Assembly (NCBI RefSeq): GCF_014844075.1
Contig: NZ_CP062165.1
Coordinates: 6,758,001-6,822,000 of the forward strand
Direction: 5' to 3'
Source of the DNA: Paenibacillus sp. JNUCC-31
GTDB lineage: Bacteria > Bacillota > Bacilli > Paenibacillales > Paenibacillaceae
Length of the DNA: 64,000 bases
Shown here: piece by piece, positions 17,056 through 26,441 of the stretch
Position numbering within the stretch: the stretch's first letter is position 1
How the letters are laid out: every line of letters begins with the position of its first letter
Translations under genes and position numbers: made by a program
The notes under the pieces: model-generated
The model's database searches: none
The model's input: the letters and a program-made list of their open reading frames with translations, nothing else
What the model was told of the DNA's origin: nothing

Positions 17056-17103
17056 ATGATTGAATCAATTTATAGAATATACTCCTTAAGAGGTGTGCAC
17101 ACA

Positions 17104-17670
17104 TTGAAAAAAGAAATGACATCGATGAAGCAAACAAGACTTCACTCCATTTTGGACGAAGCGACCAAATTGCTGATTGAAAAGCCGAATGCTTCCATGA
17201 ATGACATTGCTGATTCAGCAAGAATCGGGATCGCGACACTGCACCGATACGTGGAGAGTCGTGAACAATTAATGGTTCATCTGGGCTTGCGTGCGATTGA
17301 GGTCGTAAGTGAGGCCATGCAAAATATTCATCTGGATGAAGAAAACTGTGAATCGTATATTCCCGAGCTGATTGAAGTGCTTATTCCGTTAGGAGATAAA
17401 ATCTATTTCCTTACCCATGATGCAACCGTTCTTTATAATCCTGAGATTGAAGGAGCAGATTTGAAACTGAGAGAGCCCATTCTGCAGGCCGTCGGTTTGT
17501 TGCAGCAAAAGGGATATTTCCGTCAAAATGTGGACAAGAATTGGATTGTAGATGTATTGTATTCGATTTTGTTCCTGACCTGGCAGCAGGTTATAAGTGG
17601 TCATATTGCTCGTAAATCGGCAGCTTCATTGGTTGTGGATACATTCTATCATGGCTTCAGAGCCAAATAA
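17104..17670 (+). CDS. TetR family transcriptional regulator
   Basis: A 188-residue repressor. TTG 17104 follows AAGAGGTG at 17088-17095. The N-terminal helix-turn-helix is clear (NASMNDIADSARIGIATLHRYVESREQLMVHLGLRA, about residues 27-62). The rest is the all-helical ligand/dimer domain, which is variable in this family. No exporter gene is adjacent, so the target is uncertain; it may repress itself through the palindrome in front of it. A weak hairpin follows. Confidence 0.88.
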   Translation: MKKEMTSMKQTRLHSILDEATKLLIEKPNASMNDIADSARIGIATLHRYVESREQLMVHLGLRAIEVVSEAMQNIHLDEENCESYIPELIEVLIPLGDKIYFLTHDATVLYNPEIEGADLKLREPILQAVGLLQQKGYFRQNVDKNWIVDVLYSILFLTWQQVISGHIARKSAASLVVDTFYHGFRAK

Positions 17671-18019
17671 GTAGCCGCTAATGTTATGTAATTATGTAAT
17701 ATTGCATTGGAAGCACGTCTGGCAGTCGACCGTGTCCATTGATACGGAAATGACTCTGGGCGTGTTTTTTGTGTGGGAAGCGAATGTAATTGCTCGAAAT
17801 GGATTACGTTTTCTTCCGGGAACACATTCAAATTTTAACAGAGTTCAGAATTTAAGATTTAAAACTTACAAAAAATGATATAAATTTCTAGTAGATTCAA
17901 ATCATTACCAAATTAAGACAGTGAATTCTCGACAAGGAGGTCGATAATCTACAAATGACGCAGTACCGTTTTAACCGCTTTTGTACGCATATTCCATCAT
18001 ATCCAACAGGAGGGATTCC
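17671..18019 (+). other. Gap before the glycosyltransferase operon
   Basis: No standard gene is seen. There is a possible weak terminator for TetR at about 17713-17770 (imperfect CACG...CGTG stem followed by six T), an extended -10-like TGATATAAA at 17876-17884, a strong AAGGAGG at 17934-17940, and a 37-codon frame (17955-18068) that runs into the glycosyltransferase gene. Confidence 0.5.
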
Positions 18020-19174
18020 ATGCTTTACACCATTATTGTGCCAGTCAACCAGGACTATAACATTTTGAACCTGTTCACTGATTCGCTGCTCCGGACGGTA
18101 AGTCCATCCACTCAGATTATTTTTATCAACGACGGTTCCGGCTCAGCAGTCTTTCAACATCTGGATAGATTGAAGCAAGAAGTAAGAGAAGGTGTGACCA
18201 TCGAGATTCTTCAGCATGATTTTCCACTCGGTTGCGCCGTATCGATCAATAGCGCACTAAGTCTTGCCAAAGGGGAATACATTTTCTTCCTGGATTCCGA
18301 CACGATTCTCCAGCCGGACTGGCAACCGATGATGAAAGAGACACTGGACAGCGATATTACGATTGGCATGATCGGAGGGGTTCTGTTGTATCCGCAGACA
18401 GGAGGTGTGCAGCATTGCGGCATTGCTTTTGCGGACACCATCGGCCGGCACCTGTTCCTGAACGCATCGCCTGAAGATATCCCGAAGGACACCTTCTCCG
18501 TTCAACTGGTGGTATTCGCGATGTTCGGCATGAAGCGGGAAGTCTATGAGACCATTGGCAATCTGGATGAGAAGTTCTTTAACGGATATGAGGATTTTGA
18601 TTATCAGATGCGGGCACGAGCGGCCGGATACGATACGGTCATTAACCCCAATATTCAGGCGTATCACTGGGAGCGGAGCAGTGGCATACACCGGAATTTC
18701 AACCGAAAAAACAATCTGGCACGTTTCTGGAAAAAATGGGGCGGGGAAATCGAGGCTGATGTTTGGCCATTTGTATTCAGTCATCTGAAGGGGCAGCTGG
18801 ACCGCCAAAGTGAATACGAACATCTGCCGATCATCGGGATTGACCTTGCGGAAGTTCGCAGTGACGCCGATACGTTCTGGACCAAACTGGAGGAAGCGGG
18901 CATTGCACCTGTTGCTGAGGTACGTGACTATTCCAACCGTTTTAACTCTAATGGAGCCATCTGGTTGCCCCAGGTCTTGGGCAAAGAACTGATTCATAGC
19001 GAGAACCGTTTATTATTTCTGGTAGACAACTTCGCCCGTTTGCTGGAGAACCGCTACTGGATCGAAATGAGACATGCCCATCGGGCCAAAGATTTGATTA
19101 TTGATCTGTATGGCAATGTCATTACCATGGATCGCATATATGATGGCTGCTGGCCTGGCACCAAAGTTCGATAA
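18020..19174 (+). CDS. Glycosyltransferase, family 2
   Basis: A 384-residue GT-A enzyme. ATG 18020 follows AGGAGGG at 18008-18014. The nucleotide-sugar domain shows TIIVPVNQDYN, FINDGSG and the metal site DSD (residues 92-94). The acceptor side has NGYEDFDYQMRARAAGYD, followed by YHWERSSG, as in rhamnosyl- or galactosyltransferases. The last ~130 residues form an extra domain with an alpha/beta look. It heads an operon with an aminotransferase, a dehydrogenase and an exporter, so it may glycosylate a small molecule or a surface polymer; the product is unknown. Confidence 0.85.
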   Translation: MLYTIIVPVNQDYNILNLFTDSLLRTVSPSTQIIFINDGSGSAVFQHLDRLKQEVREGVTIEILQHDFPLGCAVSINSALSLAKGEYIFFLDSDTILQPDWQPMMKETLDSDITIGMIGGVLLYPQTGGVQHCGIAFADTIGRHLFLNASPEDIPKDTFSVQLVVFAMFGMKREVYETIGNLDEKFFNGYEDFDYQMRARAAGYDTVINPNIQAYHWERSSGIHRNFNRKNNLARFWKKWGGEIEADVWPFVFSHLKGQLDRQSEYEHLPIIGIDLAEVRSDADTFWTKLEEAGIAPVAEVRDYSNRFNSNGAIWLPQVLGKELIHSENRLLFLVDNFARLLENRYWIEMRHAHRAKDLIIDLYGNVITMDRIYDGCWPGTKVR

Positions 19175-19207
19175 CTTATAAACCAAGTAAACAGGGAGGA
19201 ACCAAAG

Positions 19208-20488
19208 GTGAATTTAAAAGAGAGCACGCTGGATCGTGCCGTAAGATTTACCCGGAATCTGGAGTGGTTGGAACAGGTCGAAAAGGTCATTCCGAGTGGA
19301 TGCAGTACGTTGGCTAAAGCACCTGAGCGATTGTTTCCGGGTTACACTCCCGTATGTTGCGCCGAAGCGCGCAATTCCCGTTTTATAGATATCGATGGAA
19401 ATGAATGGCTGGACTGTGAGATGGCGATGGGTACGGCCCCATGGGGACATGCAAGGCATGAAGTTCAACTGACCGTCATCCATCAGCTGAAAAAAGGTAC
19501 AAGTTATTCGATCCCTGCTGACATTGAACTTGAATGCGCTGAACTGATTTTGGAGCGATTTGAAGGCCGTTACCCCTCACTGCGATTCACCAAGAGCGGT
19601 GCCGATGCAGTCAGTGGAGCCGTACGTCTGGCTCGTGCGGGAAGCGGCAAAAGCAAGGTCATTGCAACTGCCTATCATGGATGGCATGACTGGTCTGCGT
19701 ATGGTTACTACGGCCGCGAAACGAAAGAGCGAGGCATTCCGGTGGATATTGAGCGTACAACAATATGGGTGGACAAGCCTTCGCCTGAGCGTATTGAGGC
19801 CCAAATCACATCCTCTCCCGAGGATATCGCCTGCATTGTTCTGTGTCCGAATGAATGGAAACGTGAACCGTTGGAGAAAGTCGTATCCCTATGCCGTTTA
19901 TTGGATATTATTGTCATCTTTGATGAAGTAACTTCGGGTATTCGAATGGGTAAGCAGGCTACAGCTGGAGAGTATGACATCTGGCCTGATCTGCTCTGTA
20001 TCTCCAAAGGTATGGCGAATGGAATGCCCCTTGCAGCCGTGATGGGACCAGAACATTTGATGTCGCTATCAGGACAGGTAAGGTTCAGCAATGCTCATTC
20101 CAGTGAGACCACTGCACTCGCGGCAGCCATTGCATGTGAGCGATTGATGAAGAGCGCGAAAGTATGGCCAAGCTGGCGGGAGGCTACCATCCGGATTATG
20201 GATCTTATTGAAGCCGAACTTGTACTTCTTGGATTGACGGATCAGTTGGCGTTGAAGGGGACCTATGCGAGTTTCTCGATTCAATCTGTGTCGGAGGATA
20301 ACTTTCAGACCGATCCATTCCGTGAGTTTATCGTTAAAAGAATGGCCCACTTCGGCATTTTCACCAAAGGATATTTTATTTTCTCAGATGCTCATACCCG
20401 GGATGAATTGCTATGGGTAGAGGAGGCTCTTTTGCAGACGCTATCGGATTGGAAAGAGGTATTGAAGCAGCAGCACCTTTCGCAATGA
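19208..20488 (+). CDS. Class III PLP aminotransferase, glutamate-1-semialdehyde aminomutase-like
   Basis: A 426-residue pyridoxal-phosphate enzyme. GTG 19208 follows GGGAGG. PLP Lys267 lies in CISKGMANGMPLAAV, the cofactor Asp in IFDEVTSGIRMG (residue 239), and the phosphate-binding segment in TKSGADAVSGAVRLARA. The arrangement matches HemL-like and sugar/keto-acid aminotransferases of fold type I. Since it lies in an operon with a glycosyltransferase and a zinc dehydrogenase rather than with heme genes, a biosynthetic transamination is more likely than a housekeeping role in tetrapyrroles. Confidence 0.85.
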   Translation: MNLKESTLDRAVRFTRNLEWLEQVEKVIPSGCSTLAKAPERLFPGYTPVCCAEARNSRFIDIDGNEWLDCEMAMGTAPWGHARHEVQLTVIHQLKKGTSYSIPADIELECAELILERFEGRYPSLRFTKSGADAVSGAVRLARAGSGKSKVIATAYHGWHDWSAYGYYGRETKERGIPVDIERTTIWVDKPSPERIEAQITSSPEDIACIVLCPNEWKREPLEKVVSLCRLLDIIVIFDEVTSGIRMGKQATAGEYDIWPDLLCISKGMANGMPLAAVMGPEHLMSLSGQVRFSNAHSSETTALAAAIACERLMKSAKVWPSWREATIRIMDLIEAELVLLGLTDQLALKGTYASFSIQSVSEDNFQTDPFREFIVKRMAHFGIFTKGYFIFSDAHTRDELLWVEEALLQTLSDWKEVLKQQHLSQ

Positions 20489-20548
20489 GCTTATCGAAAA
20501 CGTTTAAAGTATAACCCTGTAAGGGGAACCAATAAGGAGGAGTATTCA

Positions 20549-21580
20549 ATGAAAGCAATCGTATATCAGGATCTCAAACAGGTGACTTATCAGGAGATTG
20601 AGGAGCCAACCATTCAAAAGCCAAACCAGGTGAAAATTAAAATCTATGGTTCAGGTATTTGCGGTACAGATCTGAATATTGTCAAAGGCAAAGTGCCTGC
20701 AAATAAAGGAACGATTATTGGTCATGAAGGTGTCGGCACCGTAGTTGAGGTGGGCGATGAAGTTCGTGGTTTCAAGATCGGTGATCGGGTATTGGTTGAT
20801 CCCACGCAATCTTGCGGTACCTGCTCCTATTGCCGCGAAGGTCTGTTCATCTACTGCGAGAATTTTGATGACTATCAAGTAGGCATGACCACTCACGGAA
20901 CCTTTGCCGAATATTACGTTGGGGACGAGAAGTATATCTATGCCATCCCGGACTCCATGAGCTGGGAAACGGCCATGATGATCGAACCACTGGGATGTGT
21001 TCTGCAGACATTCATGAAAGCAGGGACTAAGCCAAGTGACTCTGTACTGGTACTCGGTTCCGGTGCAATCGGTTCCCTGTGTCAGCTTGTGAGCAAACGA
21101 TTGGCAAGACTTACTGTAGGCACGGAAGTTGATCCATTCCGCAAAGAGTTCGCTTCAGAGATCGCCGACCATGTTTTCTATCCTCAGGAACTGACGCTGG
21201 ATCAGGTATACGAGATCAATAACAATAAGAAATTTGATATCGTGGTGGATGCTGTCGGGAACCAGCTTCATGTGGGATTTGATCTGATTGCCAAAGGCGG
21301 CAGAATCATTCCTATGGGCTATGACGACAGCTATGAAGTGACGTTCAAATCGACACACGTTATTAATGACGGAATTAGCATCATTGGTGCGGTGGCTAAT
21401 CACTCGATGATCAGTACAGCATTGAAATTTGCACAAAGCATCCCGGAACTGGAGCAAATGGTGACATCCACGGAACTGCTGAGTGACTATGAACAGGCAT
21501 TTAACGGAACGATTGGTTATCATCTGCGGACTGGGGAGAAACTGCCCATGAATTCGGTTAAAACCGCTTTGATCTTATAA
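20549..21580 (+). CDS. Zinc-dependent medium-chain dehydrogenase
   Basis: A 343-residue MDR family dehydrogenase. Catalytic zinc ligands are Cys38 (GICGTD) and His59-Glu60 (IIGHEGVG). The structural zinc site has Cys89, 92, 95 and 103 (CGTCSYCREGLFIYC). The NAD(P)-binding motif VLVLGSGAIGSLCQL lies near residue 167. It oxidises a secondary alcohol, as in sorbitol, threonine or inosamine dehydrogenases. Paired with the preceding aminotransferase it could supply the keto substrate for amination, as in the alcohol-to-amine conversion of aminocyclitol pathways. AAGGAGG at 20535-20541 supports the start. Confidence 0.88.
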   Translation: MKAIVYQDLKQVTYQEIEEPTIQKPNQVKIKIYGSGICGTDLNIVKGKVPANKGTIIGHEGVGTVVEVGDEVRGFKIGDRVLVDPTQSCGTCSYCREGLFIYCENFDDYQVGMTTHGTFAEYYVGDEKYIYAIPDSMSWETAMMIEPLGCVLQTFMKAGTKPSDSVLVLGSGAIGSLCQLVSKRLARLTVGTEVDPFRKEFASEIADHVFYPQELTLDQVYEINNNKKFDIVVDAVGNQLHVGFDLIAKGGRIIPMGYDDSYEVTFKSTHVINDGISIIGAVANHSMISTALKFAQSIPELEQMVTSTELLSDYEQAFNGTIGYHLRTGEKLPMNSVKTALIL

Positions 21581-21597
21581 GTATGTAGATATTGGAG

Positions 21598-21641
21598 GGT
21601 TTTCCGCTGCGAAAAGAAGGAATTCGCAGCGGTGAAAACCG
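21598..21641 (+). promoter_or_regulatory. Long stem-loop upstream of the MFS gene
   Basis: GGTTTTCCGCTGCGAA (21598-21613) pairs with TTCGCAGCGG-TGAAAACC (21623-21640), with a two-base bulge and no T tail. It stands just 5' of the MFS ribosome binding site (21648-21657), so it could stabilise the mRNA or modulate translation. Confidence 0.5.
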
Positions 21642-21664
21642 CCGCAGAAAGAGGGGGATATGGA

Positions 21665-22909
21665 TTGAAGCTGCTTCAAGATTTGCCGAAAAATCCGCGG
21701 TACTCCATTTTACTCGAGCCGGTATGGGCCATTCCAGGAACAATCGTTCTCTTCTATGCTCCCTTATATATGAAGGACGCTGGACTTTCGGATATTGAAA
21801 TTGGTTTGATCAATTCAGTAAATCTTTACTTTGCCTTTATATTTCAATTGTTTGCAGGCTCCATCACGAATAAGTTGGGGCGTAAGCGAACAACACTGAT
21901 TTTTGATTTGGTTGCATGGAGTATTCCCATGTTTATCTGGGCTTTTTCCCAAAATTTCTGGTTGTTTCTGATCGCTTACTTACTAAATGCCACTTCCAAA
22001 TTTGTGACGGTTTCCTTCAACTGTCTAATCATCGAGGATGTTGAGGAACACAAACGATCCAAGGTCTTCGCAATCCTCAACATGATCATTACAGGTGCTG
22101 GGGTCCTGACACCTATTGCAGGAGTAGTCATTGCAGACTTTGGTATTGGGCCTACACTCGCCAGTATCTATTTTATCGGGGGAATTCTGATGACCGCCAT
22201 GTTCTTCATTCGGAATCGGTACACGGATGAGACAGAGGTCGGGAAAGAACTTATGGGAATGCATAGTCAGACTCGCGTGATGCATAGCCTCGCTTCCAGT
22301 TTGCGCTTATTCGGCAGATCGTTCTACAAACGGAGACTATTTCCGATTATTTTGATTACGGTGTTGTCCAATCTGATCCTGCAATTGAATTTTTTTCAGG
22401 TGATTTTTTTCAAGGAACAGTTAAAGTTTGATGATCGTGTTATCTCGTTTATTCCGGTAGTGACCGCGGTAACCGTCATGCTGCTGTACCTCGTAATCAT
22501 CCCGCGTCTGAAACGACGCTCGGAAGAGAAGTATGTCGGTTTTTCCATTATACTCAGCACAGCCGGGGCAGTACTGTTTCTTCTGATTCCAGTGGGAAAC
22601 ATAGCGATGCTCTTTCTGACTCTGATCGTGCTCGCGGCAGGCAATTTTATCTTGCAAACGTACCGGGACTCGCTGCTTATGAACCGATTGGGCACGCACG
22701 AAAAAGCCGATATGTTCTCGGCAGTACAGACCGTCATGACACTAACAGCTATCCCATCAGGTTATCTGACGGGTCTGCTCTATCACTATAATCCAATGCT
22801 ATTATTTAGTGTCATTCTTGTACTTTACCTCCTGCTTATGATCATTATGTTATTCCTGCCTGATCCTCAGAAACACTCCCAAGTCATCGAATCCTACAAA
22901 AATATGTAG
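21665..22909 (+). CDS. Major facilitator superfamily transporter
   Basis: A 414-residue membrane protein with about 12 hydrophobic segments. TTG 21665 is 7 bases after AGAGGGGGA; the upstream in-frame GTG at 21632 falls inside a hairpin. The cytoplasmic loop 2-3 motif is visible as GSITNKLGRKRTTL, the MFS signature (G-x3-D/N-R/K-x-G-R-R/K). Its position in the operon suggests export of the operon's product or import of its substrate. Confidence 0.85.
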   Translation: MKLLQDLPKNPRYSILLEPVWAIPGTIVLFYAPLYMKDAGLSDIEIGLINSVNLYFAFIFQLFAGSITNKLGRKRTTLIFDLVAWSIPMFIWAFSQNFWLFLIAYLLNATSKFVTVSFNCLIIEDVEEHKRSKVFAILNMIITGAGVLTPIAGVVIADFGIGPTLASIYFIGGILMTAMFFIRNRYTDETEVGKELMGMHSQTRVMHSLASSLRLFGRSFYKRRLFPIILITVLSNLILQLNFFQVIFFKEQLKFDDRVISFIPVVTAVTVMLLYLVIIPRLKRRSEEKYVGFSIILSTAGAVLFLLIPVGNIAMLFLTLIVLAAGNFILQTYRDSLLMNRLGTHEKADMFSAVQTVMTLTAIPSGYLTGLLYHYNPMLLFSVILVLYLLLMIIMLFLPDPQKHSQVIESYKNM

Positions 22910-22973
22910 AAGAAGGGGTTTTCTGTATATAGCACGAATATATGATACAGAAAATATCTTGGGAGGCAAAGAG

Positions 22974-23567
22974 ATGACAAACATATTGGCAACAGAAAAC
23001 AGAAACCAACTGAATTGGATCAATGAGCCGGATACCTGGTCTTATACCGATCAGGGAGGGCTGATTGTGGAAGCACAGGCAGATACAGACTTTTTCCATG
23101 ATCCAGCGGGTAAACATATCCGTTCAACCGCACCATTTTTTTCGATGCCTGTACCTAACGATTTCGAAATGACGACGCAATTAACCGTGGACATGAAAAA
23201 CCAATATGATTCCGGATGTTTGATGGTCATGGCGGATGAACGCAACTGGTGCAAACTGTGTTTTGAGTACGATGGAAAAGCAGCTACCATTGTGTCGGTG
23301 GTAACCAAAGAAGGCTCCTCCGACGATTGCAATTCTATCGAAGTTTCTGTAGCCAATCCCTATCTGCGCATACGCAAAGTGGAAGACTGCATTTCATTTT
23401 TTTATTCATCCGACGGGGATGAGTGGAAACTAATTCGGTATTTCGGCATGCCGATTCAGGGGGAGATTCGGGCTGGAGTAGTTGGACAGTCACCGGCAGG
23501 AACAGGATGTACCTGTCACTTTTTATCTATGAATGTGACCCATCCGGACTTGACTGCACGTTTCTAA
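22974..23567 (+). CDS. DUF1349 domain protein (concanavalin-like fold)
   Basis: A 197-residue protein. ATG 22974 follows GGGAGG at 22961-22966. The sequence matches the DUF1349 family: WSYTDQGGLIVEAQADTDFF, GCLMVMADERNWCKLCFEYDG, VVTKEGSSDDCNS, and a late ISFFYSSDGDEWKLIRYF. This is a beta-sandwich resembling glucan/lectin folds; family members are often next to sugar genes, and their biochemical role is unclear. No signal peptide is present. It is co-directional with the MFS and HAD genes. Confidence 0.85.
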   Translation: MTNILATENRNQLNWINEPDTWSYTDQGGLIVEAQADTDFFHDPAGKHIRSTAPFFSMPVPNDFEMTTQLTVDMKNQYDSGCLMVMADERNWCKLCFEYDGKAATIVSVVTKEGSSDDCNSIEVSVANPYLRIRKVEDCISFFYSSDGDEWKLIRYFGMPIQGEIRAGVVGQSPAGTGCTCHFLSMNVTHPDLTARF

Positions 23568-23607
23568 GCCCATCCCCATGCCGATCCATTGGAGGGAGAA
23601 AAGCGGA

Positions 23608-24249
23608 ATGATAAAAGCCTTTATTTTGGATTTTGATGGACTCATTGTGGACACGGAAACTCCCTGGTATTATGCTTTCCGCGATATCTATGAGGAGCAT
23701 GGAATTGAGCTGGGGCTTGAGCTTTGGTCGAAAAATGTGGGGACATCATTTGAGGAATTCCACCCTTTTCTCTATCTCGAGCAAGCGCTGCAAAGACCAA
23801 TAGATCACGATCATATCAAGTTGCTATCTGAACAGAAATACGAATCATATCTGGGGCAGGCAGCCATTCTTCCAGGAGTACATGAGTTGCTCCAGTCTGC
23901 CAGAAATAAGGGGGTTCAGCTTGCTGTTGCCTCCAGCTCCACTCGGGATTGGGTGCATGGTTATTTGCACAAGCTTGGCATTTTCGAACAATTTACGGTG
24001 ATCCATACCTCTGAGGACGTCAAGCGGGTCAAACCGGATCCGGAATTGTACCTTCTAACTCTGAAGAGTCTTGGGATCGAAGCGTCCGAAGCGGTAGTGT
24101 TCGAAGACTCGCCAAATGGATTAAAGGCAGCCAAAGCGGCGGGTATTCGTTGTGTCATTGTACCAAACGAGGTAACGCGTAATCTGGAATTTACGAAACA
24201 TGATTTGCGGTTAACCTCGCTGGCAGAGATTACGATGGAAATCCTTTAA
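23608..24249 (+). CDS. HAD superfamily hydrolase, beta-phosphoglucomutase-like
   Basis: A 213-residue enzyme with the HAD motifs: nucleophile Asp8 and acid/base Asp10 in ILDFDGLIVDTE, Ser/Thr in VASSSTRDW, Lys in VKRVKPDPELYLL, and metal Asp in VFEDSPNGLKAAKAAG. The helical cap lies between motif 1 and 2, as in sugar-phosphate phosphatases and beta-phosphoglucomutase (YhcW-like proteins). ATG 23608 follows GGAGGGA. It is the last gene of the glycosyltransferase operon and overlaps the stop of the opposing AraC gene by four bases. Confidence 0.88.
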   Translation: MIKAFILDFDGLIVDTETPWYYAFRDIYEEHGIELGLELWSKNVGTSFEEFHPFLYLEQALQRPIDHDHIKLLSEQKYESYLGQAAILPGVHELLQSARNKGVQLAVASSSTRDWVHGYLHKLGIFEQFTVIHTSEDVKRVKPDPELYLLTLKSLGIEASEAVVFEDSPNGLKAAKAAGIRCVIVPNEVTRNLEFTKHDLRLTSLAEITMEIL

Positions 24250-25061
24250 CCCAGGTACTGTTTACGTAACTCGATAGGGGAGACCCCTTCATATTTTTTG
24301 AACACTGATCCAAAGTAACTGGCGCTGTTGAAACCAACCGCCTGGGCTATTTCATGGGCAGTGATGACGTCATCGTGGATGAGCATTTCTTTCGCTTTCA
24401 ACAATCGATAACGCGTCAGATAATCGAGGGGAGTCATCTGGAATTCTTTTTTGAAAATTCGATTCAAATGCTGTTCCGTGACGTTCATCTGCTGAGCTAA
24501 CATGGAGAGCGAGATATCCTGATGATAATTTTGTTTGATAAAAGTGACGAGTCCGCCCAGCTTTAATCGGGCATCAGAGCGTTCATAAGCACCATAACGT
24601 TCTCCCTCAAGAGTTAACCTGACCAGAAGCATATACAGCAATGCGGATACGTGCCAGATTTGATCCTTGTGCCGGGACTGTAGCGCCAACGTTATTTCAT
24701 GCAACAGGATATGAAGCATTCCGTCCGGCTTGAAGGCGCGCAGCTCCCCGATCTGCAAGGTATGCAAGAAACGAGGCAATAAATAGCCATTAAAGGAAAG
24801 ACAATCGAACAATAATGAGTCACTCAGATTGTGGTAACGGTAAGTAACTTCCGGGAACATGATAAGAGCGGTTCCTTCACGAATCGAATATTCATGATCT
24901 TTGGCTGCAATTCTCCCAGTTCCTCCGATGCACTGCACAATGCTGTAATCCCGTGAATGGTCATTCCAATTCATCAATTCATCTAAGGTCAGCTGGTTTT
25001 TCCCTGTAATCATAAGCGGCATTTCAGTATCCAGCGTTTTCCCCTTGCTAGGTTTCGGCAT
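24246..25061 (-). CDS. AraC family transcriptional regulator
   Basis: A 271-residue regulator on the minus strand. The N-terminal half is a cupin sensor (MFPEVTYRYHNLS area). The C-terminal HTH pair is clear: SMLAQQMNVTEQHLNRIFKKEFQMTP and HEIAQAVGFNSASYFGSVFKKYEGVSPIELR. It converges on the HAD gene with overlapping stops and lies divergently from the FAD oxidoreductase gene (241 bases apart). It could regulate either neighbour; orientation favours the divergent FAD operon or the sugar-like operon that ends beside it. No terminator separates the convergent genes. Confidence 0.88.
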   Translation of the reverse strand: MPKPSKGKTLDTEMPLMITGKNQLTLDELMNWNDHSRDYSIVQCIGGTGRIAAKDHEYSIREGTALIMFPEVTYRYHNLSDSLLFDCLSFNGYLLPRFLHTLQIGELRAFKPDGMLHILLHEITLALQSRHKDQIWHVSALLYMLLVRLTLEGERYGAYERSDARLKLGGLVTFIKQNYHQDISLSMLAQQMNVTEQHLNRIFKKEFQMTPLDYLTRYRLLKAKEMLIHDDVITAHEIAQAVGFNSASYFGSVFKKYEGVSPIELRKQYLG

Positions 25062-25302
25062 CGTCGTGTTTTCCTCATTTCGTTAAAGGATCATGTGCGT
25101 AAGTAGCGTGGTTACAGCGTTAAGGGAAACCTAAATTGAATTATATTACATAAATAACATTAATTTAAACGGCTATTTCATCCCCAACTCTCTTCCTCGA
25201 AAACCTTTTAGGAATACGCGTCTCGATGACGCTGCCTTGCCATGATTATGCAAAGCAGTATAGGCTATAATGGATACAGTGATTTAGGAAAGGAATGCAA
25301 TC

Positions 25303-26424
25303 ATGAAGAAAGTCATCGTTGTAGGATCAGGAATTCTTGGGGCATCAACAGCCTATCAATTAGCAAAACTCGGAGCAGAGGTTGTTCTTGTTGACCGAAA
25401 AGATCAAGGACAGGCTACGGATGCCGCTGCGGGGATTATCTGTCCCTGGTTATCTCAACGGCGCAATCAGAATTGGTATCAGCTCGCCAAGGCAGGTGCT
25501 CGTTTTTATCCCGGATTAATAGAACAACTTGAGAGTGAAGGGGAAACGGAAACGGGTTATGCTCGGGTAGGAGCTCTTAGCATTCATACCGATGCGGAGA
25601 AACTCAACAAGATGCAGGATCGAGCACATTTGCGTAAAGAAGATGCCCCGGAGATTGGCGATATTACACGTCTGGATAAAAAGGAAACCTGTGAGCGTTT
25701 TCCTCTTCTGGAGGAACATTATCAATCGGTAAACATTAGCGGAGCTGCACGCATAGATGGACGTGCGCTGCGCGATGCCTTGATCCGATCTGCGCAGCGC
25801 AATGGAGCGGTCTTGATCCACGGGGATGCGACACTTCAATATGAATCAGATCGGGTAACCGGAGTCATTGTGGATGGCAGGAGCATAACCGCTGACGAGG
25901 TTGTTGTATGTGCAGGCGCATGGGCCAATGAGCTGTTACAGCCCTTGGGACTGAACTTTAAGGTTCATTTTCAAAAGGCACAAATCATGCATTTGCATGT
26001 CTACGATCGGCAGGATACGGGTAGTTGGCCTGTCATTATGCCGCCTTCAGATCAATATCTTTTGGCTTTTGATCAACAGAAAATTGTCATCGGGGCTACC
26101 CATGAAAATGATATGGAAAGCTATGATACAAGGATAACGGCAGGTGGCATGCAGGAAGTTTTGAATAAAGGACTGGAACTGGCACCAGGCTTGGCAGATA
26201 GCACTTTTCAGGAGGTCAGAGTGGGCTTCCGTCCGTTTACACCCGGTTTTCTGCCGGTGATGGGTACTGTTCCTGGATGGCATGGTCTGATCACGGCTAA
26301 TGGCCTCGGTGCTTCCGGCTTGACGATGGGGCCATTTATTGGATACCAGCTGGCGAAGTTGGCACTGGGTATGAATTTGGATATGGATCTCCAGCCATAT
26401 GATATTGGAAAAGCTCTGGAATAA
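25303..26424 (+). CDS. FAD-dependent oxidoreductase of the DAO/glycine oxidase family
   Basis: A 373-residue flavoenzyme. The dinucleotide site is at the N-terminus (VVGSGILGASTAYQLAKLGAEVVLVDR), and the FAD tail motif is seen in GLITANGLGASGLTMGP near the C-terminus. Family members (DadA, ThiO, SoxB) oxidise amino acids or N-methyl amines in the cytoplasm. It is probably the first gene of an operon with two small genes. TATAAT at 25266-25271 is a good -10, but no convincing -35 is spaced correctly. Confidence 0.87.
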   Translation: MKKVIVVGSGILGASTAYQLAKLGAEVVLVDRKDQGQATDAAAGIICPWLSQRRNQNWYQLAKAGARFYPGLIEQLESEGETETGYARVGALSIHTDAEKLNKMQDRAHLRKEDAPEIGDITRLDKKETCERFPLLEEHYQSVNISGAARIDGRALRDALIRSAQRNGAVLIHGDATLQYESDRVTGVIVDGRSITADEVVVCAGAWANELLQPLGLNFKVHFQKAQIMHLHVYDRQDTGSWPVIMPPSDQYLLAFDQQKIVIGATHENDMESYDTRITAGGMQEVLNKGLELAPGLADSTFQEVRVGFRPFTPGFLPVMGTVPGWHGLITANGLGASGLTMGPFIGYQLAKLALGMNLDMDLQPYDIGKALE

Positions 26425-26441
26425 AGGGAAAGAGGTGAACC

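Noticed and set aside
18257..18997. 246-codon minus-strand open frame within the GT2 gene
   Set aside because: Antisense shadow of a clear glycosyltransferase; composition is that expected from codon bias.
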